Assembly: GCA_024666565.1 (NCBI GenBank)
Contig: CP088295.1
Location: 3,100,001-3,164,000, forward strand
Direction of reading: 5' to 3'
Source: Svornostia abyssi
GTDB lineage: Bacteria > Actinomycetota > Thermoleophilia > Solirubrobacterales > Solirubrobacteraceae
Length of the DNA: 64,000 nt
Below the pieces are notes generated by a model. The model did not search any database. It saw only the letters and a program-made list of their open reading frames with translations, and was not told where the DNA came from. Every line of letters starts with the position of its first letter. Position 1 is the first letter of the stretch. The position numbers were made by a program, and so were the translations under genes. Positions 34,691 to 43,576 of the stretch are shown one piece after another.

Positions 34691-35170
34691 TCAGGTCTCG
34701 GCGCGGGCCGCGTCGCTGCGGCCGAGGTGCACGAGCAGGTCGCTCGTTGTGACGCGGCGGTAGGCGCGCAGGGCGACGCTCAGGGCGTCCGGGTCGTCGT
34801 GCAGGGCGTGGACGAGCGCGTCCATGATGACGTCGTCGATGAGGACGAAGCCCCCGAGGTACGCCTCCAGGGAGATGCCCTCCTCTCCGCTGCCGCGGTG
34901 GTCCTGCGTCATGCGCAGGCGGCGGTCATGGTCGCCGGCGAACAGCGAGAGGACGTAGCGGTGCAGGCGTCGGCGCAGGGCGTCGGCGTCCGGCCGTGCC
35001 GCGAGCCGCTGGGCGGTCGCCTGCTGGCCGAGGACGTGATCGCACACGTGGTCGGCCAGGCGATGGGGCGACAGGCCCGTGGCCTCGGCCACTGCGCGAA
35101 GGCGGGCGATGTGGTGAGGACTGAGGTCGGTCTCTTCGGCGAGGGTGGGTGTCGGGGCAGTCGCGTTCAC
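34691..35170 (-). CDS. Globin-fold sensor-like protein (uncertain)
   Basis: 159 residues from GTG 35170. A minus-strand TACCCT lies seven bases upstream, with no Shine-Dalgarno. The body is all helical (LSPHHIARLRAVAEATGLS, HRYVLSLFAGDHDRRLRM, DPDALSVALRAYRRVTTSDL). The last part, with GGFVLIDDVIMDALVHAL, resembles the end of protoglobin or sensor-globin domains, but I see no decisive heme-ligand His. It converges on smc and diverges from ftsY. ATG 35200 is an in-frame alternative start. Confidence 0.45.
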   Translation of the reverse strand: MNATAPTPTLAEETDLSPHHIARLRAVAEATGLSPHRLADHVCDHVLGQQATAQRLAARPDADALRRRLHRYVLSLFAGDHDRRLRMTQDHRGSGEEGISLEAYLGGFVLIDDVIMDALVHALHDDPDALSVALRAYRRVTTSDLLVHLGRSDAARAET

Positions 35171-35184
35171 AAGGGGAAGGGTAG

Positions 35185-35200
35185 TTGGACGTCCGTACAA
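35185..35200. promoter_or_regulatory. TetR-operator-like inverted repeat
   Basis: TTGGACGTCCGTACAA, with arms TTGGAC and GTACAA (one mismatch), lies just upstream of the -10 of the 34691-35170 gene. It resembles the operator at 17473-17490 and the site at 62475-62490. Which protein would bind is unknown. Confidence 0.4.
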
Positions 35201-35238
35201 GTATCGACCGGATATGCGTCCCCCTTGAGTCCCCAGGA

Positions 35239-35253
35239 CCGGGGATGCCCCGG
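35239..35253. promoter_or_regulatory. Palindrome in ftsY promoter spacer
   Basis: CCGGGG-ATG-CCCCGG is a perfect six-base inverted repeat ending five bases before TATCGT (35259-35264), the predicted ftsY -10, ten bases before ATG 35275. It could bind a regulator or be chance in GC-rich DNA. Confidence 0.35.
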
Positions 35254-35274
35254 CGCGCTATCGTCGCCGCCGCC

Positions 35275-36276
35275 ATGGCCCGCGACTGGAACCAGCTCTT
35301 CATCCTGCCCGAGGGCGCGCAGCCCACGGCCGCTCCGGCGGAGGAGGGCGAGCAGCGCCGAGGGTTCTTCCGCCGTCTGCGTCAGAACCTCTCGAAGACC
35401 CGGCAGGCGCTGGGCGCCGAGATTCAGGCCACGCTGTTCGAGACGCTCGACGACGAGACCTGGGAGCGCCTGGAGGAGGCGCTGATCATGGCCGACGTGG
35501 GCGCGACGACCACCGCGAAGGTCGTCATGCAGCTCGAGCAGGAGGCGACGGCCGGGCAGGTCGAGGGCGGGGATGCGCTGAGCGCGCGTCTGCAGGAGCT
35601 GCTCGCCGCGATCGCGCGCGGTGGCGACGAGCCCTTCGAGGACCGCATCGACGTGACGCACACGCCCACGGTGATCATGGCCGTGGGGGTCAACGGGACC
35701 GGCAAGACCACGACGATCGGCAAGCTCGCCTGGCACCTCCAGCAGGAGCTCGGGCTCTCGGTCCTGCTCGGCGCCGCGGACACGTTCCGGGCCGCCGCCG
35801 TCGAGCAGCTGGCCGGATGGGCTGAGCGGGCCGGCTGCGAGATCGTGCGCGGGCCGGAGGGTGCGGACCCGGGCTCGGTGGCCTTCGAAGCGGTCAAGCA
35901 GGGCCGCGAGCGCGGGGTGGACGTGGTCATCGTCGACACCGCCGGGCGCCTGCACACGCAGGACGATCTCATGGCCGAGCTCACGAAGGTCCGCCGTGTC
36001 ATCAGCAAGCAGCTCGACGGCGCCCCGCACGAGACCCTGCTGACGGTGGACAGCACCACCGGGCAGAACGGGCTGCGCCAGGCGAAGCTGTTCAGCGAGG
36101 CGGTGCCGGTCGACGGGATCGTCTTGACGAAGCTCGACGGCACCGCGAAGGGCGGGATCGCACTGGCGATCGCAAGCGAGCTGGGCATCCCGGTCAAGCT
36201 CATCGGCGTGGGTGAGGCGCTCGAGGATCTGCGCCCGTTCGACGCCGACGACTTCGCCCGCGCGCTGCTCAGCTGA
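35275..36276 (+). CDS. ftsY: Signal recognition particle receptor FtsY
   Basis: 333 residues. An acidic N-terminal stretch is short. The NG domain has GVNGTGKTTTIGKLAW (G1), AADTFRAAAVEQL, VIVDTAGRLHTQDDLM (G3) and VLTKLDGTAKGG (G4). It docks SRP-ribosome complexes at the membrane through GTPase pairing with Ffh. ATG 35275 begins MARDWNQLFILPEG, near the NG domain; the upstream extension in frame would be read through the promoter. It follows smc, separated by the opposed globin-like gene. Confidence 0.95.
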   Translation: MARDWNQLFILPEGAQPTAAPAEEGEQRRGFFRRLRQNLSKTRQALGAEIQATLFETLDDETWERLEEALIMADVGATTTAKVVMQLEQEATAGQVEGGDALSARLQELLAAIARGGDEPFEDRIDVTHTPTVIMAVGVNGTGKTTTIGKLAWHLQQELGLSVLLGAADTFRAAAVEQLAGWAERAGCEIVRGPEGADPGSVAFEAVKQGRERGVDVVIVDTAGRLHTQDDLMAELTKVRRVISKQLDGAPHETLLTVDSTTGQNGLRQAKLFSEAVPVDGIVLTKLDGTAKGGIALAIASELGIPVKLIGVGEALEDLRPFDADDFARALLS

Positions 36277-36307
36277 ACCCCGCGTAACGAACAGCCTGCC
36301 GCGTCGT

Positions 36308-36313
36308 TAGGCT
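36308..36313 (+). promoter_or_regulatory. Predicted leaderless -10 (TAGGCT)
   Basis: TAGGCT ends six bases before ATG 36320 of the NfeD-like gene, so the transcript should begin at or one base from the ATG. Confidence 0.5.
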
Positions 36314-36319
36314 CACGAC

Positions 36320-36751
36320 ATGGACCTGTGGGCGATCTTCATCGTGGCCGCCGTGATCTTCGCCGTCGGCGAGATCGCGACCACCAGCTTCTTTCTCGGA
36401 CCGTTCGCGATCAGCGCGGTGCTGGCGGCGATCGCCAGCGCGGTCGGTGCGGGCGCGGTGGCGTCGTGGGCGATCTTCGTCGTCGGCGGCGCGCTGCTGC
36501 TGACGTTCGTGCGCCCGGTCGCCAAGCGGCACCTCTACACGCCGCCGCAGATCCGGACGGGCACGGCTGCGCTGCAGGGCGCGTCGGGCATCGTCCTCGA
36601 ACGCATCGTCAACGACGAGGGCGTCGGGACCGTGCGGATCAACGGCGAGGTGTGGACCGCGCGGGCGTTCGACGACGACGCGATCGAGTCGGGCGTGAAG
36701 GTCCAGGTCGTGGAGATCCGGGGCGCGACCGCGCTCGTGAGCGAGGACTAG
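36320..36751 (+). CDS. NfeD-family membrane protein
   Basis: 143 residues. Two or three hydrophobic segments (about 3-20, 25-50 and 52-65) precede a C-terminal OB-fold domain (TGTAALQGASGIVLERIVN, VWTARAFDDDAIESGVKV), the short NfeD layout. NfeD proteins partner SPFH proteins encoded next door; here the SPFH gene follows after nine bases. The pair is thought to organise membrane microdomains and quality control. Confidence 0.88.
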   Translation: MDLWAIFIVAAVIFAVGEIATTSFFLGPFAISAVLAAIASAVGAGAVASWAIFVVGGALLLTFVRPVAKRHLYTPPQIRTGTAALQGASGIVLERIVNDEGVGTVRINGEVWTARAFDDDAIESGVKVQVVEIRGATALVSED

Positions 36752-36759
36752 GAGCAGAC

Positions 36760-37668
36760 ATGGCCGGATTGATCGTTGCGGTGGTGGTGGGGCTTTTCGT
36801 GATCTTCGTCGCGGCGAAGACCGTGCGGATCGTGCCGCAGGCGCGCGCCGGGGTCGTCGAGCGGCTCGGCCGCTACAGCCGCACCCTGTCGCCGGGGCTG
36901 ACCATCCTCATCCCCTTCATCGACAAGCTGCGCCCGCTCATCGATCTGCGCGAGCAGGTCGTGACGTTCGGCGCCCAGCCGGTCATCACGTCGGACAACG
37001 TCACGGTGCAGATCGACACCGTCCTGTACTTCACGATCACCGATCCGAAGTCCGTGACGTACGAGGTCGCCAACCCGCTGCAGGCCATCGAGCAGCTCAC
37101 GATCACCACGCTGCGCAACGTGGTCGGCGGCATGACGCTGGAAGAGACCCTGACGAGCCGCGACTCGGTGAACAACGCGCTGCGCTCCGTGCTTGACGCG
37201 GCCACCGGCCGCTGGGGCATCCGCGTCAACACGGTCGAGATCAAGGCGATCGACCCGCCCGGCACCATCCAGGAGGCGATGGAGAAGCAGATGCGCGCCG
37301 AGCGCGACCGTCGCGCCGCGATCCTCACCGCCGAGGGCGTCAAGCAGTCGCAGATCCTCACCGCCCAGGGCGAGAAGGAGTCCGCGGTGCTCAAGGCCCA
37401 GGGCGCCAAGGAGGCGGCGATCCTGCGGGCCGAGGGCGAGTCCAAGGCGATCGGGCAGGTCTTCGACGCCATCCACCAGGGCAAGCCCGACCAGGAGCTC
37501 CTGAGCTATCAGTACCTGCAGATGCTGCCGCAGCTCGCGCAGGGATCGGCGAACAAGATCTTCATCATCCCGAGCGAGTTCAACCAGGCGCTGGGGAACA
37601 TCGGCGGGGCGCTCGGGAAGATCACCGGCGCGGACGGGGACGGCCAGACCAAGCCGCCCGCGCCGTGA
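36760..37668 (+). CDS. SPFH/band 7 (stomatin/paraslipin-type) membrane protein
   Basis: 302 residues. An N-terminal hydrophobic helix (MAGLIVAVVVGLFVIFVAAK) anchors the protein. The SPFH domain starts with RIVPQARAGVVERLGRY and contains DNVTVQIDTVLYFTITDP. A long Ala/Glu-rich coiled coil follows (AERDRRAAILTAEGVKQSQ and AKEAAILRAEGESKAIG). It matches the paraslipin/stomatin group that pairs with NfeD. ATG 36760 has a GGAG six bases upstream, one of the clearer Shine-Dalgarno sites in the window. It overlaps the next gene by four bases. Confidence 0.92.
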   Translation: MAGLIVAVVVGLFVIFVAAKTVRIVPQARAGVVERLGRYSRTLSPGLTILIPFIDKLRPLIDLREQVVTFGAQPVITSDNVTVQIDTVLYFTITDPKSVTYEVANPLQAIEQLTITTLRNVVGGMTLEETLTSRDSVNNALRSVLDAATGRWGIRVNTVEIKAIDPPGTIQEAMEKQMRAERDRRAAILTAEGVKQSQILTAQGEKESAVLKAQGAKEAAILRAEGESKAIGQVFDAIHQGKPDQELLSYQYLQMLPQLAQGSANKIFIIPSEFNQALGNIGGALGKITGADGDGQTKPPAP

Positions 37669-38312
37669 GTCCCGGCCTCGTTCCTGAGGCCGTCGAGGCG
37701 TACATCCTCGCGCACACCACGCCCATGCCCGCGCCGCTGCGCGAGCTCGAGGCGCGGGTGCGCGCGGAGCTGTCCGCCTCCCAGATGCTCAGCGGCCCGG
37801 TGGAGGGGCGCCTGCTGCAGGCGCTCATCCACCTGGCGCGCCCCGAGGTGGTGCTCGAGCTGGGGACCTACTCGGGCTACAGCGCGCTGGTCATGGCGCA
37901 GGCGCTGCCGGAGGGCGCGAGGGTGATCACCTGCGAGCTGGATCCCGAGCGCGCGGCGTTCGCGGCCGAGCAGTTCGCCGCCATCGAGGGCGGCGACCGG
38001 GTGGACCTGCGGGTCGGCCCCGCGCTCGAGACCATCGCGCAGCTCACCGAGCCGGTGGATCTCGTCTTCATCGACGCCGACAAGGGCGGCTACGTCGACT
38101 ACTACGAGGCCGTGGTGCCCAAGCTGTCGGATCGCGGCATGATCGTGGCCGACAACACGCTGTGGAGCGGCCGGGTCGCAGGCGAGCTGGAGCCGGACGA
38201 CACGTCCGGGCAGGCGATCGCCGCGTTCAACGACCACGTCCTGGCCGATCCGCGCACGGTCTGCGTGCCGCTGTCCGTGCGCGACGGCGTCACCCTCATC
38301 CGCCGCGCGTGA
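37665..38312 (+). CDS. Class I SAM-dependent O-methyltransferase (COMT/family 3 type)
   Basis: 215 residues, GTG start overlapping the SPFH stop. VVLELGTYSGYSALVMAQ is the SAM motif I. DLVFIDADKGGYVDYYE holds the metal-binding Asp, and GMIVADNTLWSGRV completes the family 3 O-methyltransferase set. It should methylate a catechol-type or other hydroxyl acceptor with a divalent metal. Substrate unknown. It ends ten bases from the convergent lipase gene. Confidence 0.92.
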   Translation: MSPGLVPEAVEAYILAHTTPMPAPLRELEARVRAELSASQMLSGPVEGRLLQALIHLARPEVVLELGTYSGYSALVMAQALPEGARVITCELDPERAAFAAEQFAAIEGGDRVDLRVGPALETIAQLTEPVDLVFIDADKGGYVDYYEAVVPKLSDRGMIVADNTLWSGRVAGELEPDDTSGQAIAAFNDHVLADPRTVCVPLSVRDGVTLIRRA

Positions 38313-38321
38313 ACCCGCGGG

Positions 38322-39539
38322 TCACCGCAGGCGCGCGGTGACCCAGGCGGTCACGTCCGCGACCGGCCGCGCGTCCCTGACGATCGACGGGTGGCTGGAG
38401 AACGGGTGGCGCTTGAGCGTGACGTCCACGCCGCGCCGGCGCATGCCGCGCACCGCGTTGATGATGGTCTGCGACGGGGTGATGAGGTCGAGGTCGCCGG
38501 CGTCGATCCGGATGGGCAGGTCGCCGACATCGACGTTCGCGGGGTTGTTCGCGTCGAGGATCGGATAGACGACGCGCTTGAGCTCGGCCAGCCGGGGCCC
38601 GGCGATGCGCGCGGGCACCAGGCCGCCCCACGAGTCGCCGCGGCCGAGCGTCGTCAGGCAGCGCGAGTCGAGGTCGGGCAGCAGGCGCAGGGCTGCGGCG
38701 CTGAGGCCGCCGTCCCGGTAGAGCGCGTCGACCTCCGGGTGCGCGGCGCCGACGCCGTTGAGCACGAGTGCGCCCAAACCGTTCAGCCCGGTGAGGCCCG
38801 GGATCTTCGCCGGGATGAGCTGGCCGAGTTCGATCGACTCCCGCGTCGTGACCGGTGGGGTCAGCGCGGCGACCCCGCGGAGCTCGAGCTCCGGGGCGAG
38901 CTTCGGGCCGAACTCGCCGCTCCACAGTGAGGCGGCGCCGCCCTCCGAGTGCCCGACGGCCAGCCAGCGCGACGCGAAGCTCGGCTCGAGCGCCCGGCCG
39001 GCTCGCACCATGTTGATCGTCGAGCGGGCCAGCGAGCGGCCGATGAGGTACGGGTGCGGGCCCGGGGTGTTGATCCCCTCGAAGTCGCTGCGCACGACGG
39101 CGATGCCGTTGGCGAGAAGACGGCGGGTGATCGCGACGTCGCCGAGCTTGCGCCGTTGTTCCGGGTCGCCCGGGAGGATGGTGCTCGGGCCGCACACGTC
39201 GCCGCCGCCCGTGGTGACGTGGCCCCACGCGGCGATGGGCCAGCCGCCCTCCGGGGGCGTGCCCTTCGGCGTGACGACGGTGCCGGAGACCGCGACGGGC
39301 GCGCCGGTGACACCCTGCGAGCGGTAGAGGACGAGGGTGGTCCGGGCCGCAGACGGCACGTCGGCGAGACCGGTCGCCGGCCGTGCCCAGATGATCGACC
39401 CCTCGGGGCCCGGAACCAGCTCGGCCGGCGGCTGGTAGAACGCGGCGCCGTCGGGTCCGACGGGCGGCGGCGCGGCGGCTGCGGGAGCGGCGAGCACGCA
39501 GACCAGGGCGAGGAGGAGCAGGGACAGACGGGCGACCAT
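38322..39539 (-). CDS. Secreted LIP-family lipase/esterase
   Basis: 405 residues. A signal peptide (MVARLSLLLLALVCVLAAPAAA) is followed by a mature alpha/beta hydrolase. The nucleophile elbow is AVGHSEGGAASLW. PPEGGWPIAAWGHVTTGGGD marks the secretory-lipase (LIP) family, with DPGDLD/PSQ-like acid region near LITPSQTIINAV and His in KRHPFSSHPS. It should hydrolyse ester lipids outside the cell. The predicted start is leaderless (minus TAGGTT, 39553-39548, eight bases before ATG 39539). It is divergent from the M28-like peptidase. Confidence 0.87.
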   Translation of the reverse strand: MVARLSLLLLALVCVLAAPAAAAPPPVGPDGAAFYQPPAELVPGPEGSIIWARPATGLADVPSAARTTLVLYRSQGVTGAPVAVSGTVVTPKGTPPEGGWPIAAWGHVTTGGGDVCGPSTILPGDPEQRRKLGDVAITRRLLANGIAVVRSDFEGINTPGPHPYLIGRSLARSTINMVRAGRALEPSFASRWLAVGHSEGGAASLWSGEFGPKLAPELELRGVAALTPPVTTRESIELGQLIPAKIPGLTGLNGLGALVLNGVGAAHPEVDALYRDGGLSAAALRLLPDLDSRCLTTLGRGDSWGGLVPARIAGPRLAELKRVVYPILDANNPANVDVGDLPIRIDAGDLDLITPSQTIINAVRGMRRRGVDVTLKRHPFSSHPSIVRDARPVADVTAWVTARLR

Positions 39540-39547
39540 GGCCCGGG

Positions 39548-39553
39548 AACCTA
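39548..39553 (-). promoter_or_regulatory. Predicted leaderless -10 of lipase (TAGGTT)
   Basis: On the minus strand TAGGTT ends eight bases before ATG 39539, with no Shine-Dalgarno. Confidence 0.5.
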
Positions 39554-39625
39554 GGCCGCGGTGGGGTGTGGAAAGCCACAATCTCGACGTCGGCCCGGTG
39601 GGCACGGCCACAACCGACCCGAATC

Positions 39626-39631
39626 TAGGGT
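39626..39631 (+). promoter_or_regulatory. Predicted leaderless -10 of M28-like peptidase (TAGGGT)
   Basis: TAGGGT ends seven bases before ATG 39639, with no Shine-Dalgarno. Confidence 0.5.
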
Positions 39632-39638
39632 GTTGTCC

Positions 39639-41109
39639 ATGCGTCGACTGTCCCTGCTTCTGCTCACCGCGGTGCTCCTCGTGCCCGTCGCTCCGGCGAC
39701 GGCCGCGCCACCCGACGTCCCCAGCACGGACGAGATCTACGCCACCACCGGCGAGGTCGCCGCGTTCGGCGCTCGCAAGACCGGGTCGCCCGCGGGCCGG
39801 GCCGCCGCCGACTACGTGGAGCGCACGCTCGAGTCCTACGGCCTCGACGCCTGGCAGGAGCACGCGACCTCGTACCGGTGGGAGCCGCATCGCTGGGGCC
39901 TGGAGGTCGCCGGAGAGACGATCGACGCGTTCCCGTCGTGGCACTCGTTCACGGAGAGCGCGACGGACACCGGCCCGTTCTCGACCGATCCGGGCGGCAC
40001 GAAGGCCGAGGTCGTCGACGTGGGTGACGGCCTGGGCAACCAGTTCCGCCGCACGGACGTCCGCGGGAAGATCGTGCTGTTCAACCTGCGCTTCTACACG
40101 CCGCTGCTCGCGCTCGGGCTGGGCGCGGAGTTCCTCTACGACCCGCGGCTGACGCTGCTGAAGGACAGCGCGGCGCTGAAGCAGGCCAACCCGTACATCA
40201 CCAGCTACACCGACGTCCTCAAGCAGGTCAAGGCGCGCGGCGCCGTCGGCTTCGTCGGCGTGCTGAGCGACTACTACGACTCCAACAAGTACCTCAACGA
40301 GTACTACCGCCCGGCTGAACGTCAGCGTCCCCGGCATGTGGGTGACGAAGACCGAGGGCGCGCAGATCCGGTCGCTCGTCCGCGCCGGCGGCGGCAAGGC
40401 ACCGGGTCGCCTCACGCTTGAGGGCTCGCGTGACGAGGTGCAGTCCAACACGGTCGTCGGCATCCTGCCCGGCCAGTCCAAGGAGACGATCCAGGTCCAG
40501 TCGCACCACGACTCGATGTCCGAGGGCGCGGTCGAGGACGCGACGGGCACCGCCTCGGTGCTGGCGCTGGCCGAGGCGTTCGCGAGCGTGCCGCAGTCCG
40601 AGCGCAAGCGCACGCTGATGTTCACGACGTTCGACACGCACTTCACCGGCTACCAGGCCCACCAGGCGTTCGCCGACAAGTACGTCACGAACCCCGACAC
40701 TCCGTACCAGCTCGTCGCGAACCTCACGGTCGAGCACATCGGCCTGGCGGGCGTCGTGCGCGACGGCAAGCTCGTGATGAGCTCGCTGCCCGAGCCGCGC
40801 GGCTTCTTCCGCACCGGCAGCTCGGTCATCCGCAACGTGATCCAGAAGGCGATCGTCACGCAGAACCTCACCCGCACCGCCGTCATCCCGGCGAACGGGG
40901 CGAAGGGCATCCCCACGGACGCGTCGTTCCTGGTCCCGACGAAGGTGCCTGTGATCAGCCTCGTCAGCGGCCCGATCTACCTCTACGACGAGGACGACAC
41001 CATGGACAAGGTCGCGCGCAACGAGCTGCGGCCCGTCGCCAAGGCGTTCGCCCAGATGATCGACCGCCTCGACGACGTGCCCGCGTCGGCGATGCGCCGC
41101 GGCGGCTGA
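39639..41109 (+). pseudogene. Secreted M28-like metallopeptidase, frameshifted as read
   Basis: About 489 residues after correction. A signal peptide (MRRLSLLLLTAVLLVPVAP) leads into GARKTGSPAGRAAADYVERT, an M28/PA-domain start. The frame breaks at the GG of 40313-40314, where CCCGGCTG should read CCCGCTG; one base removed gives YRPLNVSVPG and continues. Zinc-site residues appear as QSHHDSMSEGAVEDATG. The catalytic Glu-Glu of M28 enzymes (usually GEExGLxGS) is absent: the matching stretch reads FTTFDTHFTGYQA. So the enzyme may be inactive or have a changed specificity. Break judged a sequence error. Confidence 0.78.
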
Positions 41110-41118
41110 CCGGCCGCG

Positions 41119-42266
41119 TCAGGCGCGCTCGTCGAGCGCGGCGCGCAGCAGCGCGAGGCGGACGGCCAGCAGGTCGTCCGTCGCGCGCAGCGTGACGTCC
41201 GTGAGGGCTTCGTAGCGGCGCAGCCGGTTGCGCACCGTGTTCGGGTGGACCTCCAGCGCATGGGCGGTGCGGTCCACGCTGAGCTCACGGTCGAGGAACG
41301 CCCGGACGGTGCAGAGCAGCTCGGCGCCCGGCGGCGGTGTCGGGGCCGACGGCGGTGATGCAGCGTTCGACGAGCGCCTCGCCGAGCACGTCCTCGGAGC
41401 GGGCGATGGCCTCCGGCGCGAGGGCCTCGAGGGTGAGCACACCGGTCCGGCCGAAGGCGGCGGCGGTCTCCACGATGCGGGTGGCGACGGCGAAGGACCG
41501 GGGGAGCGCCGAGAGCGGGCCGGCGGGGCCGACCCCGACGATCACGCCCTCGCCCGGTGCGACCGCGGGGCGGCGGGTGGCAAACCCGGCGACGTCCGTC
41601 TCGTACGGGACGACCGCGGCGCCCTCGAGCACCCCGGGCATCTGCAGATCGAGCAGGAGCGCGCGATCGTCACCGCGCGGGCTGCGGGCGCGCAGCGCGA
41701 CGTAGGACGCGCGCGGGTCGAGCTGCGCTCCGAGCGCGCTGGCACTGGTCGTGCCGCCGGAGGAGAGGAGCAGCCGGTGGACGAGGGCGGCGCGCTGGGC
41801 GCTGTCGGCGACGGCCTGCTCGAGCTCGCGCTGACGGTACGCGGCGACCGCGACGTCCATGAGCTGGTCGGCGTAGCGCCACACGTCGCGGGTCAGCGCG
41901 ATGACGCGGTCCTGCCGCATGAGTCCCTGCTCGCTCGCCTCCCACAGGACGGCGAAGACCTCGTCGATCGTGATCCGGTAGACGCGGAGCATCGACTCGA
42001 GCGGGATGCCCTGCACCGCGCGGCTCTCGCCGATCCCGCCCATCGCCTCCAGCTCGCCCCCCGGTGAGCGAGCGGTCCTCGGCGAGGGCGGCCATGGCGC
42101 GGCTGAGGTCGCCGATGATGTTCTGCTTGAGGTCCTCTTCGAGGACGTGCTCGTAGGCGGGGATCTCGGCGATCGCGCGCTGCGCGCAGCGCGTCACGAC
42201 CTCGTCGAGGCGGGGTGCGACGGCGGCGATGAGCGCCTGCCGATCGGCGAGGTCCGGAGCGGCCAC
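41119..42266 (-). pseudogene. PucR/CdaR-type transcriptional regulator, two frameshifts as read
   Basis: About 382 residues after correction, in three frames. Frame one: GTG 42266, APDLADRQALIAAVAP to AALAEDRSLTG. Frame two: GGIGESRAVQGIPLESMLR onward through a GGDEF-like middle. Frame three: GAELLCTVRAFLDRELSVDR and the PucR helix-turn-helix HALEVHPNTVRNRLRRYE. Two inserted bases explain the shifts, in the C runs 42057-42062 (five expected) and 41327-41329 (two expected). The N terminus resembles RsbRD sensor domains. A minus TAACGT lies seven bases before the GTG and starts with the sensor-kinase stop codon. Confidence 0.8.
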
Positions 42267-42273
42267 ATTGTCA

Positions 42274-42279
42274 ACGTTA
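42274..42279 (-). promoter_or_regulatory. Predicted leaderless -10 (TAACGT) built on the upstream stop codon
   Basis: On the minus strand TAACGT ends seven bases before GTG 42266. Its TAA is the stop codon of the sensor kinase gene upstream. Confidence 0.5.
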
Positions 42280-43515
42280 TCCCGCGACGGGGTCGTTGGT
42301 CGCCAGGGGGATGGTCGCGTGGACGCGCGTTCCCTCGCCCTCGGGGCTCGTCACGTCGAGGCGCCCGCCGAGCGCGCCGAGCCGGTCGGCGAGGCCCCGC
42401 AGCCCCGAGCCCGTCGCGGGGTCGGCGCCGCCCTTGCCGTCGTCGGCGACGTCGACCTCCAAGGCGTCGGCGCCACGGATGACCGTCACGGTGGCGGCCT
42501 GTGCTTCGGCGTACTTGTCGACGTTGGCCAGGCACTCCGCGACGACGAAGTACGCCCCCGCCTCGACGGGGGCCGGGAGGCGGGACGGCGGGATCGCGGC
42601 GATCCGCACGGGCGTGGTCGCACGGCCGGCGAGATCGTCGAGCGCCGGCCCGAGCCCGCGGTCGGTCAGGATCGCGGGGTGGATGCCGCGTGCCAGGTCG
42701 CGCAGCTCGGTGAGCGCGAGCCGGGACTCCTGGTGGGCCTCGGCGATGAGCTTCGCCGCGGTCTCGTCGTCCTCGGGCAGCCGGCTCTGCGCCATGCCGA
42801 GCTTCAGGCTGAGCGAGACGAGCCGCTGCTGCGCGCCGTCATGCAGGTCACGCTCGATGCGCCGTCGCTCGGCGTCGGCGGCCTCGATGATCCGCGCCTG
42901 CGCCGACCGGGCGTCGACGACCTGCGCGGTGAGCAGCGGGTCGGGTGGACTGGAGGCGAGCAAGAACGTCGCCCACTGGCCGTGCAGCCACGCCAGGCCG
43001 TCGATCGCGCGCAGGCTCAGCCACGCGATCGGCAGGCCGAGGAGCATGAGGCCGATCGCACCGCCGACCGTGTCGATCGACCAGACCCCCACGTCGAGCC
43101 CGTCCGGCACCGCGTAGAAGTAGACCGGCGCGCCGAGCAGCAGCACCGGCACCGAGATCAGCACGGTCGTCAGGGTGAACCAGACGACGCCGATCGGCAG
43201 CTGCACGACGAGATAGACGAGGTCCTTCCACGTCTGCGGGTCGGCCAGGCGCGCCTGGAAGCCCGGCCACCAGTCGGGGTCGGTCGTCGTGCGGTAGTGC
43301 GCGGCGGCGTCGACGCCCAGCATGCCGCGGACGAGGCCCCGCTCGGCCTGGGCCATCCAGCGCAGCACGTAGACGGTCCCGACGAGGATCGGGATGCCGA
43401 TCAGCGTGATCGCCAGGCCGATCCCGGTGGACACCAGGGTGCTGATCACCGTGAACCACACGATGCCCAGCGGGAGGGTCATCAGCAGGTACGCGGTGCG
43501 GCGGAAGACCAGCAT
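42277..43515 (-). CDS. Membrane sensor histidine kinase (NarL-type family, sensor PF13796-like)
   Basis: 412 residues. Four or more hydrophobic segments fill two similar halves (LLMTLPLGIVWFTVIS and LVVQLPIGVVWFTLTT), an internal duplication of the sensor domain. The phosphoacceptor helix is RRRIERDLHDGAQQRLVSL (HisKA_3) and the ATPase has GSGLRGLADRLGAL. Such kinases usually pair with a LuxR/NarL response regulator, but none is adjacent; the next gene is a PucR-type regulator. The start at ATG 43515 has minus TACGGT seven bases upstream. It is divergent from ffh. Confidence 0.9.
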   Translation of the reverse strand: MLVFRRTAYLLMTLPLGIVWFTVISTLVSTGIGLAITLIGIPILVGTVYVLRWMAQAERGLVRGMLGVDAAAHYRTTTDPDWWPGFQARLADPQTWKDLVYLVVQLPIGVVWFTLTTVLISVPVLLLGAPVYFYAVPDGLDVGVWSIDTVGGAIGLMLLGLPIAWLSLRAIDGLAWLHGQWATFLLASSPPDPLLTAQVVDARSAQARIIEAADAERRRIERDLHDGAQQRLVSLSLKLGMAQSRLPEDDETAAKLIAEAHQESRLALTELRDLARGIHPAILTDRGLGPALDDLAGRATTPVRIAAIPPSRLPAPVEAGAYFVVAECLANVDKYAEAQAATVTVIRGADALEVDVADDGKGGADPATGSGLRGLADRLGALGGRLDVTSPEGEGTRVHATIPLATNDPVAG

Positions 43516-43522
43516 TCCACCT

Positions 43523-43528
43523 ACCGTA
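43523..43528 (-). promoter_or_regulatory. Predicted -10 of the sensor kinase (TACGGT)
   Basis: Minus TACGGT ends seven bases before ATG 43515. The spacer AGGTGGA could also act as a Shine-Dalgarno, so leaderless and led starts are both possible. Confidence 0.45.
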
Positions 43529-43563
43529 GGCCGCGCACGGGACGTCCGGCGTACGGGTATCCC

Positions 43564-43569
43564 TACTCT
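43564..43569 (+). promoter_or_regulatory. Predicted leaderless -10 of ffh (TACTCT)
   Basis: TACTCT ends seven bases before GTG 43577, with no Shine-Dalgarno. Confidence 0.5.
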
Positions 43570-43576
43570 TGCTCTC

